This document shows, one piece after another, positions 20,138 to 29,037 of a stretch of DNA of 64,000 nt. Made by a program: the position numbers and the translations under genes. Position 1 is the first letter of the stretch; every line of letters begins with the position of its first letter. The stretch is from Acidovorax sp. Leaf78 (GTDB taxonomy: Bacteria > Pseudomonadota > Gammaproteobacteria > Burkholderiales > Burkholderiaceae_C), in the NCBI RefSeq assembly GCF_001422735.1, contig NZ_LMLZ01000002.1:1-64000 (forward strand). The letters run 5' to 3'. Below the pieces are notes generated by a model. That model was given only the letters and a program-made list of their open reading frames with translations. It ran no database searches and was not told the origin of the DNA.

Positions 20138-21742
20138 ATGATTCTTGACACCCAACTCAACGCCCGCTCGGCGGACTTCCTGGCCAACGCCGCGGCCATG
20201 CGCACGCTGGTCGACGACCTGCGCGCCCAGCTCGACAAGGTCGCCCAGGGCGGCGGCGAAGCCGCCCGCGCCAAGCACACCGCCCGCGGCAAGCTGCTGC
20301 CACGCGAGCGCGTGCAGATGCTGCTGGACCCGGGCACACCGTTCCTGGAGCTGGCGCCGCTGGCCGCGCTTAACATGTACAACAACGATGCGCCCAGCTC
20401 GGGGCTGATTGCCGGCATCGGCCGCGTGAGCGGAGTGGACTGCATGATCGTGTGCAACGACGCCACGGTGAAGGGCGGCACCTACTACCCGCTCACCGTC
20501 AAGAAGCACCTGCGCGCGCAGGAAGTGGCGCAGCAGAACCACCTCACCTGCATCTACCTGGTGGACTCGGGCGGTGCCAACCTGCCCAATCAGGACGAGG
20601 TCTTTCCAGATCGCGACCACTTCGGCCGCATCTTCTTCAACCAGGCCAACATGAGCGCCATGGGCATCTCGCAGATCGCCGTGGTCATGGGCAGCTGCAC
20701 GGCGGGCGGCGCCTACGTGCCGGCGATGAGCGACGAGTCCATCATCGTCAAGAACCAGGGCACCATCTTCCTGGGCGGCCCGCCGCTGGTCAAAGCCGCC
20801 ACGGGCGAGGTCGTCACGGCCGAGGACCTGGGCGGTGGCGACGTGCACACGCGCTTGTCGGGCGTGGCCGACCACCTGGCGCAAAACGACCTGCATGCGC
20901 TGCAGCTGGCCCGCAATGCGGTGCGCAATCTGAATAAAAACAAGGCTCCGGCGCCCGCAGATCAAGCGCCAGAAGCTCCTAAATTTGTAGCGGAAGAACT
21001 CTACGGCGTGATCCCGGTGGACACGCGCAAGCCCTTCGACGTGCGCGAGATCATCGCCCGCATCGTCGATGGCAGCGAGTTCGACGAGTTCAAGGCCCGC
21101 TACGGCACCACGCTGGTCACGGGCTTTGCGCGCATCGAGGGGATGATGGTCGGCATCATCGCCAACAACGGCATCCTATTCAGCGAGTCGGCGCTCAAGG
21201 GCGCGCACTTCATCGAACTGTGCTGCCAGCGCAAGATCCCGCTCGTGTTCCTGCAGAACATCACCGGCTTCATGGTCGGCCGCAAGTACGAGAACGAAGG
21301 CATCGCGCGCAACGGCGCCAAGATGGTCACGGCCGTGGCCACGGCGGCAGTCCCCAAGTTCACCATCATCATCGGCGGCAGCTTTGGCGCTGGCAACTAC
21401 GGCATGTGCGGCCGCGCGTACAGCCCCCGCTTTTTGTGGATGTGGCCCAACGCGCGCATCAGCGTCATGGGCGGCGACCAGGCGGCGGGCGTGCTGGCCA
21501 CCGTCAAGCGCGACGGCATTGAGGGCAAGGGCGGCCAGTGGAGCGCCGAGGAGGAAGAAGCCTTCAAGGCCCCCATCCGCCGCCAGTACGAAGACCAGGG
21601 CCACCCCTACTACGCCACCGCGCGCCTGTGGGACGACGGCGTGATCGACCCGGCCGACACCCGCCGCGTGCTGGCGCTGGGCCTGGCCGCCACGCGCAAT
21701 GCGCCCATCGAAGACACCAAGTTCGGCCTGTTCCGCATGTGA
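20138..21742 (+). CDS. liuB: Methylcrotonyl-CoA carboxylase, carboxyltransferase (beta) subunit
   Basis: A 534-residue carboxyltransferase subunit transferring CO2 from carboxybiotin to 3-methylcrotonyl-CoA. Both halves of the crotonase-like fold are present: [35 protein letters not shown], and later [15 protein letters not shown] and [16 protein letters not shown]. These are characteristic of methylcrotonyl- rather than propionyl-CoA carboxylase. The ATG at 20138 is preceded by GGAGCCTGC. Residues about 265-288 ([16 protein letters not shown]) read as an insertion that looks like a degenerate family A repeat in frame. It is followed within 18 bases by the DinB-like gene. Confidence 0.94.
   Translation: MILDTQLNARSADFLANAAAMRTLVDDLRAQLDKVAQGGGEAARAKHTARGKLLPRERVQMLLDPGTPFLELAPLAALNMYNNDAPSSGLIAGIGRVSGVDCMIVCNDATVKGGTYYPLTVKKHLRAQEVAQQNHLTCIYLVDSGGANLPNQDEVFPDRDHFGRIFFNQANMSAMGISQIAVVMGSCTAGGAYVPAMSDESIIVKNQGTIFLGGPPLVKAATGEVVTAEDLGGGDVHTRLSGVADHLAQNDLHALQLARNAVRNLNKNKAPAPADQAPEAPKFVAEELYGVIPVDTRKPFDVREIIARIVDGSEFDEFKARYGTTLVTGFARIEGMMVGIIANNGILFSESALKGAHFIELCCQRKIPLVFLQNITGFMVGRKYENEGIARNGAKMVTAVATAAVPKFTIIIGGSFGAGNYGMCGRAYSPRFLWMWPNARISVMGGDQAAGVLATVKRDGIEGKGGQWSAEEEEAFKAPIRRQYEDQGHPYYATARLWDDGVIDPADTRRVLALGLAATRNAPIEDTKFGLFRM
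20929..20990 (+). repeat. Degenerate family A palindromic repeat inside liuB
   Basis: AATAAAAACAAGGCTCCGGC, then GCCCGCAGATCAAGCGCCAGAAGC, aligns with the family A copy at 58497-58556 (AATATAGCTGCTAGCGC, then ATCAAGCGGTAGAG). Agreement is partial (AAAAA, GGCTC/AGCTG, GCGC, ATCAAGCG, AGA). It is in frame and encodes a Pro/Ala-rich loop. Confidence 0.55.
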
Positions 21743-21759
21743 CCGTGCCGGGAGCCGCC

Positions 21760-22269
21760 ATGGACGCCGTCGCCCACTTCACACAGCTCGCACGCTACAA
21801 CGTGTGGGCCACGGCGCGCCTGCTCGACGCCGTGCGGGCGCTGCCTGAAGAGGCCTATCGGCGCGATGTGGGCCTATTCTTCAAAAGCATCCACGGCACG
21901 CTCAACCACCTGCTGGTGGGCGAACACCATCTGTGGTTTGTGCGGTTTGCCGAAGGCACCTCGCCCAAGGTGGCGCTGGACGCCGAGCAGGAGAGCGACC
22001 GCGCGCAACTCGATGCCCGCTTGCGCGCGGGCGCTGCCCGCTGGGCACCGTTGATCGCCTCGTTGCCGGCAGACCGGTGGAACGGCACGCTCGACTACAC
22101 CACCATGCGGGGCACGCAGGCATCGTTGCCGTTTGCCGCCACGCTGGCGCATGTGTTCAATCACGGCACGCACCACCGGGGCCAGATCACCGCCGCATTG
22201 ACCGCCCTGGGCCAGCCCAGCCCCGAGCTGGACCTTGTCTACTTCCTGCAAAACCCGCCCACGCCATGA
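21760..22269 (+). CDS. DinB-family putative metalloenzyme
   Basis: A 169-residue DinB/YfiT-type four-helix-bundle protein. Helix motifs are YNVWATARLLDAV, GTLNHLLVGEHHLW and HVFNHGTHHRGQI. The conserved histidines (LNH, and HGTHH) form the usual metal-binding triad, normally nickel or zinc. The start at 21760 was chosen because CGGGAG lies just upstream; a GTG a few codons earlier is possible. Members act in thiol-dependent detoxification or are uncharacterised. It sits inside the liu cluster, overlapping liuC by ATGA, so a role linked to CoA or thiol chemistry is possible. Confidence 0.85.
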   Translation: MDAVAHFTQLARYNVWATARLLDAVRALPEEAYRRDVGLFFKSIHGTLNHLLVGEHHLWFVRFAEGTSPKVALDAEQESDRAQLDARLRAGAARWAPLIASLPADRWNGTLDYTTMRGTQASLPFAATLAHVFNHGTHHRGQITAALTALGQPSPELDLVYFLQNPPTP

Positions 22270-23051
22270 GCCAGAACCTGTCCATCACCTACATCGGCGC
22301 CGTGGCGCGCATCACGCTCACGCAGCCCGAGATCCGCAACGCCTTCAGCGACGAGGTCATCGCCGAGCTGACGGCGGCCTTCACCGAAGTGGGCGCGCGC
22401 GCCGACGTGCGCGCCGTGGTGCTGGCCGCAGAGGGCCCCGCGTTCTGCGCGGGCGCCAACCTCAATTGGATGCGCCGCATGGCCGACTACACCCGCGACG
22501 AGAACGTGGCCGACGCGGGCAAGCTGGCCGAGATGCTGCGCGTGATCTACGAATGTCCCAAACCCACCATCGCGCGTGTGCAGGGCGATGTGTACGCCGG
22601 TGGCATGGGCCTGGTGGCCGCGTGCGACATGGCGGTGGCGGTGGACACGGCGGGCTTTTGCCTGAGCGAGGTGAAGCTCGGCCTCATCCCCGCCACCATC
22701 AGCCCCTACGTGATCCGCGCCATGGGGCCCCGCGCAGCGCACCGCTACTTCCTCACGGCCGAGCGCTTCGGCGCGGCCGAGGCGTTGCGCACCGGCTTCG
22801 TGCACGAGGTGGTGTCTGCAGACCAGCTTGACGCCAAGGTCGACGAATTGCTCAAGGCCCTGACCAGCGCCAGCCCCCACGCCGTGCGCGCCTGCAAGAA
22901 GCTGGTGCTGGACGTGGCCGAGCGCGAGATCAATGCGGGGCTGATCGCCGCCACCGTGCAGGGCATCGCCGACATCCGCGCCAGCGACGAGGGCAAGGAA
23001 GGCGTGCAGTCGTTCCTGAACAAACGCAAACCGGCATGGCTTCTGGCCTGA
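22266..23051 (+). CDS. liuC: Methylglutaconyl-CoA hydratase (enoyl-CoA hydratase family)
   Basis: A 261-residue crotonase-fold enzyme, predicted to hydrate 3-methylglutaconyl-CoA to HMG-CoA. The oxyanion-hole segments are PAFCAGANLNWMRRM and a YAGGMGLVAACDMAVA stretch, and the CDMAVAVDTAGFCLSEVKLGLIP region is intact. NWMRRM after CAGANL is typical of the LiuC group. It overlaps the preceding stop (ATGA at 22266-22269), so it is translationally coupled to the DinB-like gene. Confidence 0.9.
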   Translation: MSQNLSITYIGAVARITLTQPEIRNAFSDEVIAELTAAFTEVGARADVRAVVLAAEGPAFCAGANLNWMRRMADYTRDENVADAGKLAEMLRVIYECPKPTIARVQGDVYAGGMGLVAACDMAVAVDTAGFCLSEVKLGLIPATISPYVIRAMGPRAAHRYFLTAERFGAAEALRTGFVHEVVSADQLDAKVDELLKALTSASPHAVRACKKLVLDVAEREINAGLIAATVQGIADIRASDEGKEGVQSFLNKRKPAWLLA

Positions 23052-23070
23052 CGTCTGAGGACACACGAAC

Positions 23071-23790
23071 ATGGACCAGCTCTGGCTCAACATCGTTCAG
23101 TGGCTCCACACGCTGGGGCTCCACGTGGATGGCGGCACGGCGCGCGCGGTGGGCGATGCGGCGGCCACGGCCACCGCGCGGCTCGACATGCCCAGCCTGC
23201 TGGCGCTGGCCGCCGCGCTGGGCTGGGCCAGCGGATTCCGTCTGTACGCGGTGGTCTTCATCGTCGGCGGGATGGGGGCCCTGGGCTGGATGCCCTTGCC
23301 CCCCGGTCTGCACGTGCTGCAGAACCCGCTGGTGCTGCTGGTGGCGGGCGGCCTGATGCTGGTCGAGTTCTTTGCGGACAAGGTCCCGTGGATCGACAGT
23401 GCCTGGGACGCCGTGCACACCGTCATCCGCGTGCCCGGCGGGGCCCTGCTGGCCGCGGGCGTGTTCGGCGCCGATAACGCCACCATGGGCGTGGTGGCGG
23501 GCTTGCTGGGCGGGTCGCTGGCCGCCACGTCGATGGCCACCAAGATGACCACGCGCGCGGCGGCCAACACCTCGCCCGAGCCGTTCTCCAACTGGCTGCT
23601 GTCCTTCTTCGAAGACGGCCTGGTGGTGGCCGTGGTATGGCTGGCCACGCAGCACCCGGTGGCCTTTGGCATCGCGCTGGTGCTGATGGTGGCCATGTCG
23701 GTGCTGCTGCTAGTGGTGCTGTTCAAGTTTCTGCGCGCCGTGGTGCGGCGCTTGTCTTCTTTCTTTTCTGGTTCTGCCAAGGTGGCCTAA
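23071..23790 (+). CDS. DUF4126 membrane protein
   Basis: A 239-residue integral membrane protein with about five hydrophobic segments. The DUF4126 core reads GWASGFRLYAVVFIVGGMGALG, then a middle stretch LMLVEFFADKVPWIDSAWD, and a glycine-rich helix starting at GALLAAGVFGAD. Function is unknown. It lies between liuC and liuD, and its stop (23790) directly abuts a truncated liuD-like start. It may have a role in the same metabolic setting, but nothing in the sequence shows this. Confidence 0.85.
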   Translation: MDQLWLNIVQWLHTLGLHVDGGTARAVGDAAATATARLDMPSLLALAAALGWASGFRLYAVVFIVGGMGALGWMPLPPGLHVLQNPLVLLVAGGLMLVEFFADKVPWIDSAWDAVHTVIRVPGGALLAAGVFGADNATMGVVAGLLGGSLAATSMATKMTTRAAANTSPEPFSNWLLSFFEDGLVVAVVWLATQHPVAFGIALVLMVAMSVLLLVVLFKFLRAVVRRLSSFFSGSAKVA

Positions 23791-23913
23791 ATGTTCAAAA
23801 AGATTCTGATTGCCAATCGCGGTGAAAACGGCTGCGCAGCAGACGTTTCTGCAAATTGCGTGGCACGCGCAGCGTGCGCAAGCGATCTCGCCGCGGGAGG
23901 GCGCCATGTTTAA
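23791..23913 (+). pseudogene. Truncated duplicate of the liuD 5' end
   Basis: ATG at 23791 immediately after the DUF4126 stop encodes MFKKILIANRGE, the same twelve residues as liuD, with synonymous differences (AAA/AAG, ATT/ATC, GGT/GGC). The following sequence is unrelated to the carboxylase in this frame and stops at TAA 23911-23913, giving 40 codons. It overlaps the true liuD start (23906) in a different frame. It reads as a broken copy, not a functional gene, though it could be translated as a leader peptide. Confidence 0.7.
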
Positions 23914-23949
23914 GAAGATCCTGATCGCCAATCGCGGCGAGATCGCTTG
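23879..23949. repeat. Perfect 17-bp inverted repeat around the liuD start
   Basis: CAAGCGATCTCGCCGCG (23879-23895) is the exact reverse complement of CGCGGCGAGATCGCTTG (23933-23949). The 37-base loop holds the GGGAGG ribosome-binding site, the ATG (23906) and the first nine codons of liuD. It could fold in the mRNA leader. Confidence 0.85.
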
Positions 23950-25942
23950 TCGGGTCGCGGCGACCGCTAAACGCCTGGGCGTGAAGACCGTCGCCGTGTA
24001 CTCCGATGCCGACGCCAATGCCAAGCACGTGGCCGTGTGCGACGAGGCCGTGCACATCGGTGGCAGCGCGCCCAAGGACAGCTACCTGCGCTGGGAGCGC
24101 ATCATCGAAGCCGCCCAGGCCACGGGCGCACAGGCCATCCACCCGGGCTACGGCTTCCTGTCCGAGAACGAAGACTTCGCCCACGCCTGCGCGGCAGCAG
24201 GCCTGGTCTTCATCGGCCCGCCACCCTCGGCCATCAAGGACATGGGCCTCAAGGCCGAGTCCAAGCAGCTCATGGAAAAAGCGGGCGTGCCTCTGGTGCC
24301 CGGCTACCACGGCAGCGACCAGGACCCGGCGCTGCTGCAGCGCGAGGCCGACCGCATCGGCTACCCCGTGCTCATCAAGGCCAGCGCCGGCGGTGGCGGC
24401 AAAGGCATGCGCGCGGTGGACAAGAGCGAGGACTTCGCCGCCGCGCTCGCATCCTGCCAGCGCGAGGCGATCAACAGCTTTGGCGACGACGCGGTGCTGG
24501 TCGAAAAGTACGTGCAGCGCCCCCGGCACATCGAGATCCAGGTGTTCGGCGACACGCACGGCGACGTGGTGTATCTGTTCGAGCGCGACTGCTCCGTGCA
24601 GCGCCGCCACCAGAAGGTGCTGGAAGAAGCCCCCGCCCCCGGCATGACGCCCGCGCTGCGCCAGCAGATGGGCGAGGCCGCCGTCGCCGCCGCCAAGGCG
24701 GTGAACTACGTGGGCGCCGGCACGGTGGAGTTCATCGTGGAGCAGCCGGGTGGCTACGAGCGGCCCGACCAGATGAAGTTCTACTTCATGGAAATGAACA
24801 CCCGCCTTCAGGTGGAACACCCGGTGACCGAGGCCATCACCGGCCTGGACCTGGTGGAGTGGCAACTGCGTGTGGCGTCTGGTGAACCGCTGCCGGTGAA
24901 GCAGCAAGACCTGCGCATCACCGGCCACGCCATCGAGGCCCGCATCTGCGCGGAGAACCCCGACAACAACTTCCTGCCCGCCACGGGCGCACCCAACGTG
25001 TATGCGCTGCCCGAGTGCGTGACGTTCGAAAGGGGCGCGGTGCGCGTGGACTCCGGTGTGCGCCAGGGCGATGCGATCAGCCCGTTCTACGACTCCATGG
25101 TGGCCAAGCTCATCGTGCACGGCGACACGCGCGAGCAGGCGCTGGCGCGGCTCGACGAGGCCCTGGCGCAGACGCACATCGTGGGCCTGGCGACCAACGT
25201 GCAGTTCCTGCGCCGCGTGGCGCGCACCGGCGCATTTGCCAGTGCCCAGCTCGACACCGCGCTGATCCCGCGCGAGCAGGCGGTGCTGTTCCACCAGGAG
25301 CCGGTCGGCCTGCCGCTGGCTGCTGCCGCCGCCGTGGCGCAGACCCTCCTGAACGAGCGCGCCAGCGAAGGCGCAGACCCCTTCAGCCGCCGCGACGGCT
25401 TTCATTCGCACGCGCTCACGCGCCGCCGCTTCGAGTTCGAGTTCGGCGGCGAGCACGCCAAGGCCTGGCTCACCTATGAACGCGATGGCACGCTGCACTT
25501 GGCGGTGGAAAGCTGGAAGGAAGGACAGGGCGATGCGGCCGTGGCCGGTCCGCTGACCTTCGCCGCGCAGGGTAACGGCATCGAACTGCAGTTCGCCGGT
25601 CAGCGCACCCGCGCTGCGGTGTACACCCAGGGCGAGGTGGACCATGTGTTCACGCCCCGCGGCGCGACGCAGATCACCGCCATTGACCTGCTGGCGCATG
25701 CGGGCGAGGCTGCGGCCGAGGGCGGGCGGCTCACGGCCCCCATGCCCGGCAAGGTGGTGTCGTTCGCGGTGAAGGCGGGCGATGCCGTCACCAAGGGCCA
25801 GCCGCTGGCGGTGATGGAAGCCATGAAGATGGAGCACACCATTGCCGCGCCCGCCGACGGCGTGGTGCAGGAGCTGCTGTATGCGCCCGGGGACCAGGTG
25901 ACGGAAGGCGCGGAGCTGCTCAAGCTGGCGGTCGCGGCGTAA
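23906..25942 (+). CDS. liuD: Methylcrotonyl-CoA carboxylase, biotin carboxylase/carrier (alpha) subunit
   Basis: A 678-residue biotin-carrying subunit. The biotin carboxylase domain spans about 1-445 (KKILIANRGEIACRV, the ATP loop KASAGGGGKGMR, then HIEIQVFGD, and the FMEMNTRLQVEHPVTE motif). A middle barrel domain follows, then a biotinyl domain with K641 in VMEAMKMEHT. The ATG at 23906 is preceded by GGGAGGGCGCC. The start lies in a 17-bp inverted repeat and next to a broken copy of its own first codons, so translation initiation may be structured. It ends the liu block; an intergenic repeat region follows. Confidence 0.95.
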   Translation: MFKKILIANRGEIACRVAATAKRLGVKTVAVYSDADANAKHVAVCDEAVHIGGSAPKDSYLRWERIIEAAQATGAQAIHPGYGFLSENEDFAHACAAAGLVFIGPPPSAIKDMGLKAESKQLMEKAGVPLVPGYHGSDQDPALLQREADRIGYPVLIKASAGGGGKGMRAVDKSEDFAAALASCQREAINSFGDDAVLVEKYVQRPRHIEIQVFGDTHGDVVYLFERDCSVQRRHQKVLEEAPAPGMTPALRQQMGEAAVAAAKAVNYVGAGTVEFIVEQPGGYERPDQMKFYFMEMNTRLQVEHPVTEAITGLDLVEWQLRVASGEPLPVKQQDLRITGHAIEARICAENPDNNFLPATGAPNVYALPECVTFERGAVRVDSGVRQGDAISPFYDSMVAKLIVHGDTREQALARLDEALAQTHIVGLATNVQFLRRVARTGAFASAQLDTALIPREQAVLFHQEPVGLPLAAAAAVAQTLLNERASEGADPFSRRDGFHSHALTRRRFEFEFGGEHAKAWLTYERDGTLHLAVESWKEGQGDAAVAGPLTFAAQGNGIELQFAGQRTRAAVYTQGEVDHVFTPRGATQITAIDLLAHAGEAAAEGGRLTAPMPGKVVSFAVKAGDAVTKGQPLAVMEAMKMEHTIAAPADGVVQELLYAPGDQVTEGAELLKLAVAA

Positions 25943-26000
25943 GCCGCTTGCGAGTCACCTCTGGGTCTTCCCCCGATAAAAACCCGTTCATCCTAAAAAC

Positions 26001-26060
26001 CCGTTCACGCTGAGCTTGTCGAAGCGCCGCGCAAGGCTTCGACAAGCTCAGCCCGAACGG
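26001..26060. repeat. REP-like palindrome family B, copy 1
   Basis: CCGTTCACGCTGAGCTTGTC...GACAAGCTCAGCCCGAACGG forms a long imperfect hairpin around GAAGCGCCGCGCAAGGCTTC. It is the commonest repeat in the window (eight copies). It follows liuD. Confidence 0.9.
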
Positions 26061-26196
26061 TATTGAGCGGGATTGAATGCTCGAATGCTCGAATGGTTGA
26101 ACGCAAGCCAGCAAGAGGGGATGTCGTTCCGTGCTCGCTGGAGCCCGTCCCCTGCCCGCCGCAGCCCGCCTCCTGCGCGTCTGCGGCCTCCCCCAA

Positions 26197-26274
26197 CCGT
26201 TCGGGCTGAGCCTGTCGAAGCCAGGGCGTGTGGGTGCGGATGCGATGGCCCTTCGACAAGCTCAGGGTGAACGG
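26197..26274. repeat. REP-like palindrome family B, copy 2
   Basis: CCGTTCGGGCTGAGCCTGTC opens and TTCGACAAGCTCAGGGTGA then ACGG closes the element; the loop is longer (about 35 bases) than in the other copies. Together with copy 1 it fills the 424-base gap between liuD and ghrA; the rest of that gap has no gene or RNA that I can see. Confidence 0.88.
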
Positions 26275-26366
26275 AGGGTCGGGTCGCACAGCGGGTGCGC
26301 CCTGACGCAGGCCGTGCAGGCCATAGGTGACACCCAGCCAGCGCCAATGCAGTTACCCTTGACCGC

Positions 26367-27287
26367 ATGAACATCACCCTTTGCTGTACCGACACCAAGA
26401 TCGAGCCCTGGCTGCAGGGGCTTGCCGCTGCCTTGCCCCATGCCCACATCAGCGTGTGGCAGCCGGGGGCACCGCAGGCCGACTACGCCGTGGTCTGGGC
26501 GCCGCCCCAGCAGTTTCTGGATGAGCAGCCTGCCTTGCGGGCGCTGTTCAACATCGGCGCCGGGGTGGACGCGCTGCTCAAGCTGCGCATGCCGCCGGGC
26601 TGCCAGATCGTGCGCATCGACGATGGCGGCATGGCCGTGCAGATGGCCGAATACGTGTGCCACGCCGTGGTGCGCCATTTTCGCGAGCTGGACGCGTACG
26701 AGGGCGACATGCGCGCCGGCCGCTGGGGCTTTCGCCGGCCGCGGGTGCGATCGGAGTTTCCGGTGGGCGTGATGGGCCTCGGTGTGCTGGGCGAGCGCGT
26801 GGCGCGGGCGCTGGCGCATTTCGACTTTCCGGTCAACGGCTGGAGCCGGTCTCCCAAGGTGGTGGACGGCGTGCGCGGCTTCAGCGGCGCAGAGGGCTTT
26901 CACGATTTCCTGGCCGCCAGCCGCGTGCTGGTCAACCTGCTGCCGCTCACGCCCGACACGCAGGACATCATCAACCGCGACACGCTGTCGCGCCTGCAGC
27001 CGGGCGGCTATGTGATCAACGTGGCGCGGGGCGCGCACCTGGTCGAAGAGGATCTGCTGGCGCTGATCGACAGCGGGCACATCGCAGGCGCCACGCTGGA
27101 TGTGTTTCGCACCGAGCCTTTGCCGGTCGGGCACCCGTTCTGGACCCACCCGCGGATCACCGCCACGCCCCACACTTCGGCCCGTACCATGCGGGAAGAG
27201 AGCATTGCGCAGATCACGCGCAAGATGGCGGCGATGGAGCGCGGCGAGGCGGTGGCAGGCACCGTGGACCCCGGGCGGGGGTACTGA
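26367..27287 (+). CDS. ghrA: Glyoxylate/hydroxypyruvate reductase A (D-2-hydroxyacid dehydrogenase)
   Basis: A 306-residue NAD(P)H-dependent 2-hydroxyacid dehydrogenase. The nucleotide-binding motif is GVMGLGVLGERVA, the substrate-region arginine is in INVARGAHLVEEDLL, then DVFRTEPLP, and the catalytic histidine region is ITATPHTSA. GhrA-type enzymes reduce glyoxylate and hydroxypyruvate. It follows a repeat-filled gap and seems independently expressed. Confidence 0.88.
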   Translation: MNITLCCTDTKIEPWLQGLAAALPHAHISVWQPGAPQADYAVVWAPPQQFLDEQPALRALFNIGAGVDALLKLRMPPGCQIVRIDDGGMAVQMAEYVCHAVVRHFRELDAYEGDMRAGRWGFRRPRVRSEFPVGVMGLGVLGERVARALAHFDFPVNGWSRSPKVVDGVRGFSGAEGFHDFLAASRVLVNLLPLTPDTQDIINRDTLSRLQPGGYVINVARGAHLVEEDLLALIDSGHIAGATLDVFRTEPLPVGHPFWTHPRITATPHTSARTMREESIAQITRKMAAMERGEAVAGTVDPGRGY

Positions 27288-27329
27288 CCCGCTGGTGCGT
27301 TGGCAGCATCAACCCCCACAATCGCAGGC

Positions 27330-27788
27330 ATGCGCTCCACATCCTTTCGCCGGTTTTTCGGCCTTCTCGGCTGGCTGCTGCTGGTGCCCGGCGCACTGAC
27401 TGCGGTGGCCGCCAGCTGGCTGCTGGCCACGAGCTTGCATCTGGTGGGCGACACGCGCAGCGCCAAAGGCCGCGTGGTGGCGCACGAAAGCGTGGTGACA
27501 GGGGCCTCAAGCCGGCAAGCCCATGGCAAGAAAAGCGTCGTCGAGTTTGTGGCGAACGATGGCCGCACCGTGCGGTTCACGGACTCGCTGGTGCGGCAGC
27601 TGCAGGCGGTGCACGAGGTGGGTGACACCGTCACCGTGCGCTATCCCGCCAATAGCCCTTCGCGGGCTGAGATCAGCAGCTCCAATACCCTGAAGATTTT
27701 CTTGGGCGCTGTGTGGCTGCTGTTCAGCGCCGTGGGCATGGCGGCGGGCTGGCTGCTTCTGCGCCTGCGACCCAGCGTTCCCGCCTAG
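27330..27788 (+). CDS. DUF3592 membrane protein
   Basis: A 152-residue protein with an N-terminal membrane helix (LLGWLLLVPGALTAVAASWLL), a soluble domain carrying the DUF3592 pattern (AKGRVVAHES, VVEFVANDGRTVRF, GDTVTVRYPANSPSRAEI) and a C-terminal membrane helix (IFLGAVWLLFSAVGMAAGWLL). The ATG at 27330 is chosen because the hydrophobic segment follows shortly; upstream codons in frame add only ten residues. Function is unknown. Confidence 0.8.
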   Translation: MRSTSFRRFFGLLGWLLLVPGALTAVAASWLLATSLHLVGDTRSAKGRVVAHESVVTGASSRQAHGKKSVVEFVANDGRTVRFTDSLVRQLQAVHEVGDTVTVRYPANSPSRAEISSSNTLKIFLGAVWLLFSAVGMAAGWLLLRLRPSVPA

Positions 27789-27897
27789 ATATCGCCAGGC
27801 GCCGCCTGCGCCTGCGCCTGCAAGATGCCAGCATGGCGTGCAGCAGTGGGGTGCACGGCACCTCGCAACACCCGACGCGCAACGCCCGCGGCCTCAG

Positions 27898-28950
27898 TCA
27901 ATCCATCGTCACGCCCGCATCGCGCACCAGCTTGCCCAGGCGCTGCGCGTCGGATTTGATCAGCGCGCCGAAGTCCGCGGCCGTGCCTGCCACCACCGGC
28001 GTGCCGATGGCCTCCCACTTGGCGCGGAACGCGGGCTCCTTGAAGATCGCATTCACCGTGGCGTTGAGCTTGTCCACGATGGACTGCGGCGTGCCCGCAC
28101 GCACGGCGATGCCGTGCCAGCCGGTGATCTGGTAGCCGGAGACGCCCGCCTCGGCCATGGTGGGCACGTTGGGCAGCACCTTGGCGCGCTCGGCCGAGGT
28201 GACCGCCAGCGGGATGAGCTTGCCCGACTGGATGTGCGGCAGCGAGCTACCCATGATGTCGAACATCACGTTCACCTGCCCGCCCAGCAGGTCGTTGAGC
28301 GCCGGTCCCGCGCCGCGGTACGGGATGTGACCCATCTTCACGTGGGCCATGGTGTTGAACAGCTCGCCCGCCAGGTGCTGCGGCGTGCCATTGCCGGCCG
28401 ATGCAAAGCTCAGCACCGGCTTGCCCGCCTTGGCCAGGGCCATCAGCTCCGGCAGGGTCTTCACGCCCAGCGAGGGGTGCACCTCCAGCACCAGCGGAAA
28501 GGCCGACAGCTGCACCACGGGCACCAGGTCGGTCAGTGGGTTGAACGGCATGCTGGCGTACAGCGACGGGTTCACCGCCATCGGGCCGCTGGCGGCCAGC
28601 AGCAGGGTGTGGCCGTCGGCGGGCGCCTGCTTGGCCACCTCGGCACTGCCGGAGTTGCCGCCCGCGCCGCCCTTGTTGTCCACCACCACGGTCACGCCCA
28701 GCCGGCTTTGCAGCTCGGGCTGCAGCATGCGCGCCATCAGGTCGGTGGGACCGCCGGGCGGGTAGGGCACCACGAAGCGGATGGTCTTGGTGGGGAAGGC
28801 GGCCGGGGCCGTCTGGGCCACGGCGTGGCCTGCCGTGCCCAGGGCCAGGCCCCAGGTGGCGGGCACGGCAAGCGCCAGGCGGATGGCCGTGCGCCGCGTG
28901 GCCCGTCGGGCCTGGGGTACGGGGGCGTGGGCGGTGGGGTGTTGTTGCAT
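27898..28950 (-). CDS. Bug-family tripartite tricarboxylate transporter binding protein
   Basis: A 350-residue extracytoplasmic solute-binding protein with an N-terminal signal (RRTAIRLALAVPATWGLALG...AVAQ) and the Bug family patterns RFVVPYPPGGPTDLMARML, VVDNKGGAGGNSGS and PYRGAGPALNDLLGGQVNVMF. No membrane TctA/TctB genes are nearby, as is common for orphan Bug proteins in this lineage. It is the last gene of a leftward operon after the dehydrogenase and BKACE genes, so it may bind the acid those enzymes degrade. The ligand is unknown. Confidence 0.9.
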   Translation of the reverse strand: MQQHPTAHAPVPQARRATRRTAIRLALAVPATWGLALGTAGHAVAQTAPAAFPTKTIRFVVPYPPGGPTDLMARMLQPELQSRLGVTVVVDNKGGAGGNSGSAEVAKQAPADGHTLLLAASGPMAVNPSLYASMPFNPLTDLVPVVQLSAFPLVLEVHPSLGVKTLPELMALAKAGKPVLSFASAGNGTPQHLAGELFNTMAHVKMGHIPYRGAGPALNDLLGGQVNVMFDIMGSSLPHIQSGKLIPLAVTSAERAKVLPNVPTMAEAGVSGYQITGWHGIAVRAGTPQSIVDKLNATVNAIFKEPAFRAKWEAIGTPVVAGTAADFGALIKSDAQRLGKLVRDAGVTMD

Positions 28951-29037
28951 GGTGTCTCCTGCGGATGGATGAAGGCCCGTCTGGCGCGGGCTGATGGGTT
29001 TGATGGGTGCTGAGGAAGTGCAGAGCCGGGCGAGGGC

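Noticed and set aside
23791-23913. The 40-codon ORF as an independent gene
   Set aside because: Only the first twelve codons resemble anything (liuD itself); the rest looks like rearranged DNA and it overlaps the real start. It is annotated as a broken copy.
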